64,000 nucleotides of DNA from Sphingobacterium spiritivorum. Its GTDB lineage: Bacteria; Bacteroidota; Bacteroidia; Sphingobacteriales; Sphingobacteriaceae. The position numbers and the translations under genes are program-made. The notes below the pieces were generated by a model. That model worked only from the letters and a program-made list of their open reading frames with translations, had not been told where the DNA came from and did no database searches. Positions 8,673 through 18,313 of this stretch are shown here, piece by piece. Position 1 is the stretch's first letter. Each line of letters starts with the position of its first letter. The DNA is taken from NCBI RefSeq assembly GCF_016725325.1, contig NZ_CP068083.1, positions 2,046,001-2,110,000 of the forward strand. The letters run 5' to 3'.

Positions 8673-10121
8673 TTAATAATAAACAAATCTTCTTACACCC
8701 GCAATATGTCTGGACAGGCGCATGACCTGATGAGCGTATCCGTATTCGTTATCATACCACACATAAAGTACGATACTATGACCATCTGCAGATACGATAG
8801 TTGCGGGAGCATCTACAATAGAGCAAGATGAAGTACCTACGATATCGGATGAAACCAGTTCCTCATTAACGGCATATTTGATCTGTTCTACCAGATTCCC
8901 TTTTAGTGCAGCAGCTTTGATCAATTTGTTTAGTGTTTCTACATCAGTTGCGTGTTTGGTTTCCAGATGTAAAATAGCAAGGGATCCATTCGGTACAGGC
9001 ACGCGGATGGCATTGGAAGTAAGCTTACCTGCTAATGAAGGAATGGCCTTGGATACCGCACTTCCCGCACCTGTCTCGGTGATCACCATGTTAAGTGCTG
9101 CGGCACGTCCTCTTCTGAATTTTTTGTGCATATTGTCCACCAGATTCTGGTCATTGGTATAGGCGTGGATTGTTTCAATATGACCTTTGACTATCCCTAA
9201 TGTATTTTCGATGACGTATAATACAGGTGCTATCGCATTTGTTGTACAGGATGCCGCAGAGTAGATTGCTGTCTTGCTGACATCGATTTCATCCTGATTG
9301 ATACCGTAAACAATATTGGGTACAGCTTTGCCTGGAGCGGTAAGCAATACATTTGCTGCACCTTTTGATCTGAGGTGACGGCTGAGTTCGTCTGCATTAC
9401 GAAAGGCTCCTGTGTTATCTATAACAAGTGCGTTTGAGATTTGGTACGCTGTGTAATCTATTTCTTCAGGCGCCTGTGCTGATAAGATATAGACTGTCAG
9501 TCCGTTAATAATAAGAGCCTTGTTTGTACTGTCTATTTCTACCGTTCCTTCAAAATCCCCGTGTATGGAGTCATGTTGCAGCAAGGCAGCTCTTTTACGG
9601 AGTGTGGTTTCGTTGACCTGATCTCGTGTTACAATTGCGCGCAGACGTAGTTGCCTGCCGGAACCGGCCTTTGCAATGAGTTCGCGTGCCAGAAGTCTTC
9701 CTATCCTTCCGAATCCGTATAGGACAACATCTCTTGGCGTAAGCTCTTTTGTCTCATGGGCTTTACAGAGTTTACGAATCAGAAAATCGGGAAGATCAGT
9801 CGGTGTGATGCCTTCATTCTTCATTTCCATGGCCAGTGTTCCTACATCTATACGCGATGGAGGAAGGCGGAGATCCTGCAGTGCATCAGCAACCGCCAGG
9901 CTGTCAAAGATACTGATGTTGTTTTCTGCAAAGACTGTCGCTTCATGGTGAAGGTTAAGAATGTGACTGTTTTGTCTGTCAATCAGTTGATTTCTGAAAA
10001 GTACAAGTTCAATCGCTTGTTCATACCAGAGCCGGCTGATAATATTAATGAAGGTTGTAGCAGCTTCCGTTTTTTTTGTATAGGAAGAAATTTCCTGTTC
10101 AAACAGAACTTTTGAGGACAT
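8673..10121 (-). CDS. gap: Glyceraldehyde-3-phosphate dehydrogenase, long form
   Basis: Oxidises glyceraldehyde 3-phosphate to 1,3-bisphosphoglycerate, or runs the reverse reaction. At 482 residues it is about 140 longer than standard GapA. The extra part is an N-terminal helical region (about residues 1-128) without a signal peptide, before the NAD-binding GFGRIGR (136-142). The catalytic Cys292 is in SAASCTTNAIAPV, and WYDNEYGYAHQVMRL closes the catalytic domain. Long GAPDHs of this type are known in Bacteroidota beside a standard one. The gene is monocistronic and convergent with waaA. Cofactor preference and glycolytic versus gluconeogenic direction cannot be read from sequence. Confidence 0.92.
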   Translation of the reverse strand: MSSKVLFEQEISSYTKKTEAATTFINIISRLWYEQAIELVLFRNQLIDRQNSHILNLHHEATVFAENNISIFDSLAVADALQDLRLPPSRIDVGTLAMEMKNEGITPTDLPDFLIRKLCKAHETKELTPRDVVLYGFGRIGRLLARELIAKAGSGRQLRLRAIVTRDQVNETTLRKRAALLQHDSIHGDFEGTVEIDSTNKALIINGLTVYILSAQAPEEIDYTAYQISNALVIDNTGAFRNADELSRHLRSKGAANVLLTAPGKAVPNIVYGINQDEIDVSKTAIYSAASCTTNAIAPVLYVIENTLGIVKGHIETIHAYTNDQNLVDNMHKKFRRGRAAALNMVITETGAGSAVSKAIPSLAGKLTSNAIRVPVPNGSLAILHLETKHATDVETLNKLIKAAALKGNLVEQIKYAVNEELVSSDIVGTSSCSIVDAPATIVSADGHSIVLYVWYDNEYGYAHQVMRLSRHIAGVRRFVYY

Positions 10122-10324
10122 GATTAAGGTTTGTTTTGTTTAAAAATATATGGTTATTTGTTGCCTACAAACCTAGTAAATAATAGTATTGAAAATGATT
10201 TAAATTACATATTTGATAAAAACAAACTGCTTTCAGGGTGTTTATTTTATTATTTGCTAATAATATCTTGTTTTGTTAGTTTTTTGATAATTTTCACCTT
10301 GTTTTCTACTATATTCCCGACAAA

Positions 10325-10357
10325 AAAAGACCCGTATCCAATGGAGTACGGGCCTTA
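10325..10357 (-). terminator. Rho-independent terminator of the ABC permease operon
   Basis: Read on the minus strand, a stem of GCCCGTAC/GTACGGG type (plus-strand CCCGTA at about 10331-10337 pairing with TACGGG at about 10347-10352) is followed by a T tract (plus-strand A run at about 10321-10328). It lies just past the stop of the last permease gene. The rest of 10122-10320 is AT-rich with no supportable gene. Confidence 0.75.
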
Positions 10358-10382
10358 ACTAAACTAAACATATAACAGATCT

Positions 10383-12797
10383 TTACTCATCCCTGAGACT
10401 ATTTGCAGGATTGCGTCTTATAGCTCTTATGGCCTGTATACTGGTTGTAATGTATGCAATAAGAATACCTGCAATACTTGCCAGTATAAATACCCATGGG
10501 CTTATCGAAATTCGAAATGAAAAATCTTCCAACCATTTTTTCATAAAGTAAAGCGCAATAGGAGTGGCAATTACGGATGCGATCAGTACCAGCCAGATAA
10601 AATCTTTTGTCAGTAAAATAAAAAGCTGTTTGTTCTTTGCACCAAGAATCTTACGTATACCGATTTCTTTTGTCCTCTGATAAGAAGTCAGTGTGATGAG
10701 GCCGAATAATCCCAGACAACTGATGAAAAGTGTAATTGTAGCGGAGATATTAATGAGTTTAGCTGTTCTTCTGTCTTCTTCATACATTTCTTCTATTTGC
10801 TGATCATAGAATTTGTATTGAAATGTCTGATCCGGATAGCTGTTCTTCCATTCTTTTTCCATGACTTTAATAGCAGATTCCCATTCTGCTTTATCGGTGC
10901 TGGAAAGCTTGATGCTGATGCTTAATAAATTATCCGGCTTCCCATAATAAAACGCAATAGGTCCCACTGTGCTTCTAAAATCAAACTGATTAAAATCATG
11001 AACTACTCCTATTATACGTATGTCCTGATCTGATCCATCTTTCAGCAATTGTCCTATTGCTTCCTGAGGCGAATCAAAACCATAACTCTGAACTGCTTTT
11101 TCATTAATAATAATGTGCCTTGAACTATCACTCCGGTCAATAAAATTTGAACCCGCAAGTATTTTGAGTTTATAAAGATCCAGATAAGACTCATCGATAA
11201 ACTTTAAGTTGATCTGTGTCCTTACTTTAGTTGTATCTACCATGCGGTAGTAGGAATTGCCCCACATAGAAGTACTGAACGGGGTGTGACCCAATGCTAC
11301 GGAAGCAAATTCAGGATGTTTCTTTAGCGCCTGTACATATGTCCGTGGATTAGTAATGTCCTTTTCGGAGAGTCTGTGAGGAATTTCCTGAATGATCACT
11401 GCTTCATGATCAAAACCTAAATTGGCATTAAGAGCATAATGTAATTGTTGTCCGATGATGATGGTACAAATAACAAATAACTGAGATATTGTAAACTGAA
11501 AAATAATCAGAACCTTTCTCAGCCAGATTTTTTTTCTGCCTTCACCTAATGAAGATTTAAGAATTTTGACGGTATTGACCCTCGTGCTCAGCCATGCCGG
11601 ATATAAGCCGTTGATCAGGGTCAGCACGACTATAAAAACGATTATAAAGCCGGTAATTTCTCCAGCACTTAGAAAATCCGCTATATCTTTAGGAATAATG
11701 TCTTTAAAGCTGTGATTAAAAAAGAGAGAAAACGGTATCGCTATAACAATTGCACAGACTATTGTCACAAAAGTTTCGGTAAAGAAAATCTGCATAATTT
11801 TATAACTACTAGCTCCTAAAGATTTCTGAATACCTATTTGTTTTGCACGTTTGGGTAATTGGGCTGTTGTAAGATTAACATAATTGATGCAGGCCAGTAT
11901 AATCAGAAAGACAGCAATAGTCAGCAAGACATACAGAACGGATTTATTTATGGAATGTGCGCCGTTATTGGCCGAAGGAGTGAAATGCTTATCCTTTAAA
12001 GGCAGCAGTTCAAACCAACCCTCATATTTATATTTATTTTTTAATTCTTTTGTTTCATCATCCAGCTTTTTGTTGATAGCCTGTAGTAATCTTTGTTTTT
12101 TATTTTCTGAATTTACTTTTACAAACAGTTGATGGTTAGAGTTTCTGGCAGTCCAATCTGTGTTTGTGAGTTCTTTTTCCGGAATCTGAAAAAATTCCTT
12201 CCCCTCAAAACTGGACGGATAATCCAGATCCTGAACCACACCTGATACGGTATACAACAGACTGTCATTATAGACGAGAACCTTTCCTAAAACCTGTTTC
12301 GGATCAGTATTTTTAAAATAGTAAGCTGCTCTGGAAGCGGTGAGTACCACCTCATTTGGAGCATTCAGTGCATTCTCTTTATTTCCAGCCAGCCATTTAT
12401 AATCAACCAGATCAAAATAGGCCCCGTTAGTGGAGATAAGCAATGTAGGGGTTTTAAAATCCTCATTATTTTTCTCTGTATTTACATTGTAGAAATATCG
12501 CAGATATACAGGCACAGCCAGCTCAATTTCAGAACGCTGATCTGCAAGATAGGATGATAACGGAAGGGGAACTCCTCCGAAATTATTGCTGACTCCCTCA
12601 AACCGGGAGTGAGACATAATCTGGTAGATTTGATCGCGATCCTGATGGTTGCGATCAAATTTGAGTTCATAATCTATAATACGGGCTATGGAAAAACATC
12701 CGGCAATACCGATGGCCAAACCTAAGACATTGAGTATAGTAAACAGCTTCTGTCTCCAGAGTTGACGAAATGCTAATTTAATAGATAACCAGTTCAT
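10383..12797 (-). CDS. FtsX/MacB-type ABC transporter permease 1
   Basis: An 804-residue inner-membrane permease of the Bacteroidota double-MacB type. It has an N-terminal membrane helix (ILNVLGLAIGIAG), a periplasmic MacB_PCD-like domain, a three-helix FtsX block (about residues 285-410), a fourth helix, a second periplasmic domain, and a C-terminal FtsX block ending in NPANSLRDE. RAKQIGIQKSLGAS and RTKEIGIRKILGAK are the coupling-helix motifs that contact the ATPase. It is the last of three paralogous permeases in an operon with one ATPase and one adaptor. Such pumps usually act as mechanotransmitters with TolC, exporting peptides, lipids or antibiotics. Substrate unknown. Confidence 0.88.
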   Translation of the reverse strand: MNWLSIKLAFRQLWRQKLFTILNVLGLAIGIAGCFSIARIIDYELKFDRNHQDRDQIYQIMSHSRFEGVSNNFGGVPLPLSSYLADQRSEIELAVPVYLRYFYNVNTEKNNEDFKTPTLLISTNGAYFDLVDYKWLAGNKENALNAPNEVVLTASRAAYYFKNTDPKQVLGKVLVYNDSLLYTVSGVVQDLDYPSSFEGKEFFQIPEKELTNTDWTARNSNHQLFVKVNSENKKQRLLQAINKKLDDETKELKNKYKYEGWFELLPLKDKHFTPSANNGAHSINKSVLYVLLTIAVFLIILACINYVNLTTAQLPKRAKQIGIQKSLGASSYKIMQIFFTETFVTIVCAIVIAIPFSLFFNHSFKDIIPKDIADFLSAGEITGFIIVFIVVLTLINGLYPAWLSTRVNTVKILKSSLGEGRKKIWLRKVLIIFQFTISQLFVICTIIIGQQLHYALNANLGFDHEAVIIQEIPHRLSEKDITNPRTYVQALKKHPEFASVALGHTPFSTSMWGNSYYRMVDTTKVRTQINLKFIDESYLDLYKLKILAGSNFIDRSDSSRHIIINEKAVQSYGFDSPQEAIGQLLKDGSDQDIRIIGVVHDFNQFDFRSTVGPIAFYYGKPDNLLSISIKLSSTDKAEWESAIKVMEKEWKNSYPDQTFQYKFYDQQIEEMYEEDRRTAKLINISATITLFISCLGLFGLITLTSYQRTKEIGIRKILGAKNKQLFILLTKDFIWLVLIASVIATPIALYFMKKWLEDFSFRISISPWVFILASIAGILIAYITTSIQAIRAIRRNPANSLRDE

Positions 12798-12821
12798 AAT
12801 TGTAGTGTTAAATAGGATTAA

Positions 12822-15179
12822 TTATTCGTCTCTGAGATGATTTACAAGTTTTTGATGTAACAGCTGTCTGGTTTGCAGGGAGACAACCGTTGCTGTGATG
12901 GTTAAAATCCCAATAGCTACAATAGCAAATACCATCCAGGATAAGGGAATTCTGTATGCAAATTTGTCAAGAAAGCGCTGCATGAGGTAGGTTGTAACAG
13001 GATAGGAGATTACTATAGAAATACCCGCTATCAGCAAAAATTCTTTAGAAAGAATCCCGGTAATAGTGCGGTTAGAGGCCCCCAGAATTTTACGTATTCC
13101 GATTTCTTTTTTCCTTCTTTCAATTTCAAAAGCAGTTAGTCCAATAAGTCCGAGGAATGAAATAATAAGAGATAAAAGAGTAAAGAATGACAAGATCTTG
13201 CTCAAGTTTTCCTCCGTCCGGAATTTAGAATCGTACTGCTCGGATACAAGTTCATATTGAAGCGGATATTCAGGAGAAAAGTTCTTAAATATTTTTTCTA
13301 TCGATTTGATATTACTGTCGGTAGAATTGTTTTCATTCATCCTGACAGTGAGAATACCTAAATAAGAAGCAGGACCAAAAATAACAATCGGCTCTACCGG
13401 TTGATAAGGAGAATTAATAACAAAATCTTTCACCACTCCTACCACAGTCCACTTTTTGAAATTATCGTCAATGACGGCACCTAAGGGCTCTTTCAGGTTC
13501 ATTGTTTTTACTGCAGATTCATTCAATACCGCAGAGGTGGAGTCAGCAGGATACTTGCTAATATCAATATCTCTCCCTTGTATCATAGTAGTACCTGTAG
13601 TTTTCGCGAAATCTTTATCCACTCCAAATCTATAAATAGATGTTTTGTCATTCTCAGGACGTTCCGGCCAGCTGATAGCAGTGGAGCTGCTCCATGTCCT
13701 TGACATCGGAGAGCCGGTCCTTGTAATAGAGGTCGCCGCGCCTGACTGAAGGATGGCATTGCTGATAAGTCCGGCTTTTTCCAGTTCCGATTCATTAAGA
13801 TATATGGTCAGCAATGGATCTTTCTCAAAATTTAAAGGACGCTGTCCTGCAAATTCAACTTGTTTGATGATAAAAAGTGTGGAACAGATCAATACGACTG
13901 AGCAGGTAAACTGTATGGTAACGAGAACGCTTCTGGGTGTAAATCCGGAAGAAGAGGCAGAACCCTTTAAAGCACGTTGTGTCTGCAGTGACGAAAGGTA
14001 GAATGCAGGATAACTACCCGCCAGTATGCCAGTGACTATAATAAAAATAACTAATAGTATCCAGGGCAATGGGTCAGTATATGGAATAGCAAATTGCTCT
14101 TCAACAATTTTTTCATAATGAGGAAGAAGTATAATAGTCAATATAATGGCTATGATCGTTGAGAAGAAAACAATCAGGATAGATTCGATCAGAAATTGTC
14201 CTATAAGCATCCTGCGGGTCGCTCCCATAGTTTTTCGTATAGCGATTTCTTTTCTTCTTCTCTCGCTTCGTGCTGTACTCAGGTTCATAAAATTGATACA
14301 GGCAAGGACAAGTGTCGTTAAAGCTATAAACCCCATGATGTAGAGGTTGTCTATTCTTCCTCCGTCGTTCTTTCCGTTTTTGAATGAGTTATAGAGATAA
14401 CTTTTCATAAATGGATAAAGGATCACCTCCAGTGAGGAAGCCTGATCATGCTCTTTGCTTATATTTCGGATTTTAGCATTGAATTTGTTTAGATCTGTTC
14501 CCTCTTTGAGAAGTACATACGTGCTTACATAGCTATTGGTCCATGGTCGTGTCGATTGATCATTATATCCCAGACTTGTTCTGAGGTTCCAGTCTGCCAG
14601 AACTTCAAAATAGACAGAGCTGTTTGAGGGAGGGTTCTTAACAACTGCTGTTACAGTAAGAGGGTATTTATTTTGCATTAAAACGGTGCGTCCTAAAGGA
14701 TTTTCATCTCCAAATAATTTGGTCGCAGTCTTTTGGGTGATTGCTATCTGATCAGGTTTGTCAAACGGAGTTTTGCTTCCACTGATAATTTCAAAACTGA
14801 AAATATCGAAAAAGGAAGAATCGACAAAAGTGACCGGTTGATTCAGGAGGCTTTCTTCTATTTTAAAAGTAACGCTGTAACCGTTATCAATACGGCTGCT
14901 GGATTGAACTTCAGGATAGTCTGATTGCAAGGCCGGACCAAGAGGTTCGGAAGTGGCTGAGCCTCTCTTTATTTCTCCATTGACATCTCTCATATGCTGA
15001 GCGATATAGATCCTGTCTTTATGGGTGTGGAATTGATTATAGCTTATCTGATGATGTATCCAAAGGCCTATTAATAAAAAACCTGCAATACCGATGGCAA
15101 GACCAAATACATTAATAAAGGTATAAGCCTTATATCTGGCGAGAAACCGAAGAGAAGTTTTAATATAATTTAGAAACAT
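12822..15179 (-). CDS. FtsX/MacB-type ABC transporter permease 2
   Basis: A 785-residue paralogue of its two neighbours with the same plan: an N-terminal helix (INVFGLAIGIAGFLLIGLWI), a periplasmic domain, an FtsX triplet with RRKEIAIRKTMGAT, a second periplasmic domain, and a final triplet with RRKEIGIRKILGAS and the tail LVNHLRDE. The gene starts 31 bp after permease 3 ends and stops 24 bp before permease 1 starts, so the operon is tight. Sequence identity to its neighbours is clearly partial, so this is an old duplication, not a recent repeat. Whether the three form homodimers or mixed complexes is unknown. Confidence 0.88.
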   Translation of the reverse strand: MFLNYIKTSLRFLARYKAYTFINVFGLAIGIAGFLLIGLWIHHQISYNQFHTHKDRIYIAQHMRDVNGEIKRGSATSEPLGPALQSDYPEVQSSSRIDNGYSVTFKIEESLLNQPVTFVDSSFFDIFSFEIISGSKTPFDKPDQIAITQKTATKLFGDENPLGRTVLMQNKYPLTVTAVVKNPPSNSSVYFEVLADWNLRTSLGYNDQSTRPWTNSYVSTYVLLKEGTDLNKFNAKIRNISKEHDQASSLEVILYPFMKSYLYNSFKNGKNDGGRIDNLYIMGFIALTTLVLACINFMNLSTARSERRRKEIAIRKTMGATRRMLIGQFLIESILIVFFSTIIAIILTIILLPHYEKIVEEQFAIPYTDPLPWILLVIFIIVTGILAGSYPAFYLSSLQTQRALKGSASSSGFTPRSVLVTIQFTCSVVLICSTLFIIKQVEFAGQRPLNFEKDPLLTIYLNESELEKAGLISNAILQSGAATSITRTGSPMSRTWSSSTAISWPERPENDKTSIYRFGVDKDFAKTTGTTMIQGRDIDISKYPADSTSAVLNESAVKTMNLKEPLGAVIDDNFKKWTVVGVVKDFVINSPYQPVEPIVIFGPASYLGILTVRMNENNSTDSNIKSIEKIFKNFSPEYPLQYELVSEQYDSKFRTEENLSKILSFFTLLSLIISFLGLIGLTAFEIERRKKEIGIRKILGASNRTITGILSKEFLLIAGISIVISYPVTTYLMQRFLDKFAYRIPLSWMVFAIVAIGILTITATVVSLQTRQLLHQKLVNHLRDE

Positions 15180-15210
15180 AATTTTTATAAATGATGTATG
15201 ACTTAGTGTA

Positions 15211-17610
15211 CTACTCGTCTCTCAGACTATTGATCGGATTGGAATTTGCTATTCTGATAGCCTGAAAACTGACCGTGAGTGCTGTTACGAGAATTCCGAT
15301 TACAGCGGCAAATAGAAATACTTCCCATTTGATCTCTGTTCTGTACGCAAATCCCTGCAACCATTTTTGCATAATCCACCATGAAAACGGAGTGACTATT
15401 ATAAGAGAGAGCAGTACAAGTTTTAAAAATTCGGAGGATACTAATTTTACAATTGAAAGCATAGACGCACCAAGTATTTTACGGATTCCGATCTCTTTGA
15501 CTCTTCTCTGTATAACTAATGATGACAGCGCAAATAAACCAAGACCAGAAACTAAAATAGTAGCAACAGAAAACAAGGTCAGGATTTTTAGTGTACGTGC
15601 TTCAGTACGATAAAGATCGTTGTATTCTTCTTCGAGATAGTGATATTCAAAGGGTTTGTCTTTACTGAACTTTTTCCAGGTATCTTCCAGAAATCCCAGG
15701 GCTTCCTGTGTATGTGCTGTATCCTTCAATTTGACCATTAATTTGCCAAACCAACTGTATTCAACAAATAGTACAATCGGGCCTATTTTCTGATGAAGAG
15801 AAGCGAAATTAAAGTCATTTGAAACGGCTTTTATTTTGCCTTTTCTTCCATTAAGATTTACTGGTTTGCCTATGGTCTCTTCAGCTTTCAGACCTAACTG
15901 ATCTAACGCTGTTTTATTAATAATAAAGGCATATTCCGGTTCGGTATCTGTCGTGCCGGAACGAGTAACATCACCATCGTTAAAACTTTCTCCCGACATC
16001 AGCTTTATATCAAACACCGATAAGAAATCTTTTTCAACAGGAATACCGGTGATATTAATACTCTTTTTTGAAGAGTTGACATCGGCTTCAAGGGTGTAAC
16101 CACCATTAATGTTTACCGGAGAATCATAAGATGCCGTTACGCCTTGTATATTCGAATTGTTAGTAATCGTATTCTTGAAGGATATCAAATTAGTTACCGA
16201 TAGATCAGATGCATCCAGTACAATTACTTTTGAGCGAGCTATTCCCGTGTCTTTGGATTGCAGATAACGCATCTGTCCGTTGACAATAAGTGTCGAAATA
16301 ATAAACAGTAAGGATAAACTGAACTGAAATATAATCAGAATCTTACTTAATAAAGCTCCTTTTTTACTGTTCGATATCTTTCCTTTCAGACTGTCTGTGG
16401 GTTTGACTGAAGACAATATCCATGCTGGTGCTCCTCCCGAAATAAAGGAAATAACGAGAAACAGAAGAATAATAATCAGCATAAACCAACCACCTTTCCA
16501 GGACTCCAGACTGAGCTGTATACCCGTATAATTGTTAAAAACCGGAATGAGCAGAATAGTCCCGATAGTACCTACTAGTAATGCAATAAACGAAGTGAAA
16601 AAGGATTCCGTCACGAATTGTGTAAAAATGTGTTTTCTGGATGCACCGATTACTTTTCGCACTCCGATCTCATGAGCCCGCTCACTGGATTTGGTCATAA
16701 TAAGATTTCCAAAATTGATACAGGCAATCAGGAGTAAAGAAAAAGCAACTACAGACAAGAGATAAATATAGATCTGTTTAGGACCTCCCATCACCGTGGA
16801 ATGCAGCCTTACATCGAGCATTTTTTGTAAAGGGAACTTCGCCTGATAACCTGCTGCAATTTCTTCTGCAAACTGTTCTTTCAGATAGTTGTCAATCTTG
16901 GACTGTACTGCCGCAATATCATCCGGAGACTTGAGCAGCAAGTAGGAAATATCATTTGCAGCTCCCCATGACACATTCTTAAATCTCGGTAAGGAATGGT
17001 ACGGGCCAATAATATTAAACTGTATCTGTGAATAGGAAGGAATATCTTTGATAATACCGGTTACTTTCCATGGTGTATTATTCATCGTCAGACTTTCCCC
17101 CAGAGCTTCTTGTTCTCCGAAATAGCGTTTTGCAGTAGATTCAGTAATAACAATAGAATTTGGCTCCCTGAGAGCTACAGCAGGATTTCCTTTTATGAAA
17201 TCAAAGCTGAAGACATCAAAGAAAGATTCATCCGCAAAGGTCAGCCCATCTTCATTGAATACTTTGCCGTTGTACTGAACAGGTATTTTATGTTCTTCAC
17301 TTCCCCGTTGAAAGAGCCGTACACCTTTTTCAATCTCCGGAAATTGCTCTGCAAATGCCGGGACAGCAGCATTGGGCGTCCATGCGGTCTCTGTAAAATT
17401 CTGTTCAGAGGGTGCTTTATAGCTAAAGGACATGTATACTATGCGATCAGCGTTTTTATGAAAAGTATCAAAGCGCAGCTCGTTGATGATATACGTTCCC
17501 AGCAAAAAGAAGCAGCATATTCCCAGAGCAAGACTGATGATACTAACGAATGAAGTCGTTTTATTTTTGAGCAGATTTCGCCAGGCGAGTTTGAAATAAG
17601 TGTACAACAT
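15211..17610 (-). CDS. FtsX/MacB-type ABC transporter permease 3
   Basis: A 799-residue permease of the same double FtsX/MacB_PCD architecture: an N-terminal helix (IISLALGICCFFLLGTYI), coupling motifs RAHEIGVRKVIGAS and RVKEIGIRKILGAS, and the tail NPINSLRDE. It is the permease gene nearest the ATPase gene (5 bp between them), so it is the one most likely to be co-translated with it. Compared with MacB, the ATPase domain is not fused but is encoded by the adjacent gene. Confidence 0.88.
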   Translation of the reverse strand: MLYTYFKLAWRNLLKNKTTSFVSIISLALGICCFFLLGTYIINELRFDTFHKNADRIVYMSFSYKAPSEQNFTETAWTPNAAVPAFAEQFPEIEKGVRLFQRGSEEHKIPVQYNGKVFNEDGLTFADESFFDVFSFDFIKGNPAVALREPNSIVITESTAKRYFGEQEALGESLTMNNTPWKVTGIIKDIPSYSQIQFNIIGPYHSLPRFKNVSWGAANDISYLLLKSPDDIAAVQSKIDNYLKEQFAEEIAAGYQAKFPLQKMLDVRLHSTVMGGPKQIYIYLLSVVAFSLLLIACINFGNLIMTKSSERAHEIGVRKVIGASRKHIFTQFVTESFFTSFIALLVGTIGTILLIPVFNNYTGIQLSLESWKGGWFMLIIILLFLVISFISGGAPAWILSSVKPTDSLKGKISNSKKGALLSKILIIFQFSLSLLFIISTLIVNGQMRYLQSKDTGIARSKVIVLDASDLSVTNLISFKNTITNNSNIQGVTASYDSPVNINGGYTLEADVNSSKKSINITGIPVEKDFLSVFDIKLMSGESFNDGDVTRSGTTDTEPEYAFIINKTALDQLGLKAEETIGKPVNLNGRKGKIKAVSNDFNFASLHQKIGPIVLFVEYSWFGKLMVKLKDTAHTQEALGFLEDTWKKFSKDKPFEYHYLEEEYNDLYRTEARTLKILTLFSVATILVSGLGLFALSSLVIQRRVKEIGIRKILGASMLSIVKLVSSEFLKLVLLSLIIVTPFSWWIMQKWLQGFAYRTEIKWEVFLFAAVIGILVTALTVSFQAIRIANSNPINSLRDE

Positions 17611-17615
17611 GATCT

Positions 17616-18290
17616 TTAGAATTGCGTTTCCATTATTACTTCTCCGTCCAGCATACGGATCACACGATGTGCAAATTTGGCATCATGTTCACTGTGCGTC
17701 ACCATTATAATGGTAGTACCACTTTCATTCAGTTCGGTCAATAGCTGCATAACTTCATTACCATTGTTTGAGTCGAGATTTCCTGTCGGCTCATCGGCCA
17801 GAATAAGTTTGGGATTGTTGATCACAGCTCTTGCCACAGCCACACGTTGTTGCTGACCTCCTGATAGTTGCTGCGGAAAATGATTTCTGCGGTGTGCTAT
17901 CTGTACTTTTTCCAATACTTCCTCCACCCGTTTTTTTCTTTCAGCGGCAGGGACATTGGTGTATATCAATGGCAGTTCAACATTTTCATATACTGTCAGC
18001 TCGTCAATCAGATTAAAACTTTGAAATACAAAACCAATAGCATGTTTGCGCAGGTTAGATCGCTTGCTCTCGTTGAATTTTGCAACTTCCGTTTCGTTGA
18101 AAAGATAGCTGCCTTCCTCAAAATCATCTATCAGTCCCAGTACATTTAACAGGGTCGATTTGCCGCAACCGGATGGACCCATTACAGCTACAAATTCACC
18201 TTCGGATACCTGAATGCTGACATTATTAAGGGCTAATGTCTCGATCTCATCTGTGCGGTAAAACTTCTTTAATTGATGTATTTTAATCAT
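17616..18290 (-). CDS. ABC transporter ATP-binding protein (LolD/MacB type)
   Basis: The cytosolic ATPase that should power the three adjacent permeases. At 224 residues it is a complete single nucleotide-binding domain: Walker A GPSGCGKST (38-46), Q-loop region FVFQSFNLID, signature LSGGQQQR, Walker B LILADEPTGNLDS, and H-loop MVTHSEHD. The short spacer after the D-loop and the VELPL motif are typical of the MacB/LolD/FtsE class. It lies 24 bp downstream of the adaptor gene in the same minus-strand operon. Confidence 0.95.
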   Translation of the reverse strand: MIKIHQLKKFYRTDEIETLALNNVSIQVSEGEFVAVMGPSGCGKSTLLNVLGLIDDFEEGSYLFNETEVAKFNESKRSNLRKHAIGFVFQSFNLIDELTVYENVELPLIYTNVPAAERKKRVEEVLEKVQIAHRRNHFPQQLSGGQQQRVAVARAVINNPKLILADEPTGNLDSNNGNEVMQLLTELNESGTTIIMVTHSEHDAKFAHRVIRMLDGEVIMETQF

Positions 18291-18313
18291 TATTTAGATA
18301 TTAGAGTGTTAAA

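Noticed and set aside
10131..10358. Short plus-strand frame in the gap between GAPDH and the permease operon
   Set aside because: Very AT-rich, hydrophobic low-complexity translation that runs into the terminator hairpin; probably non-coding.
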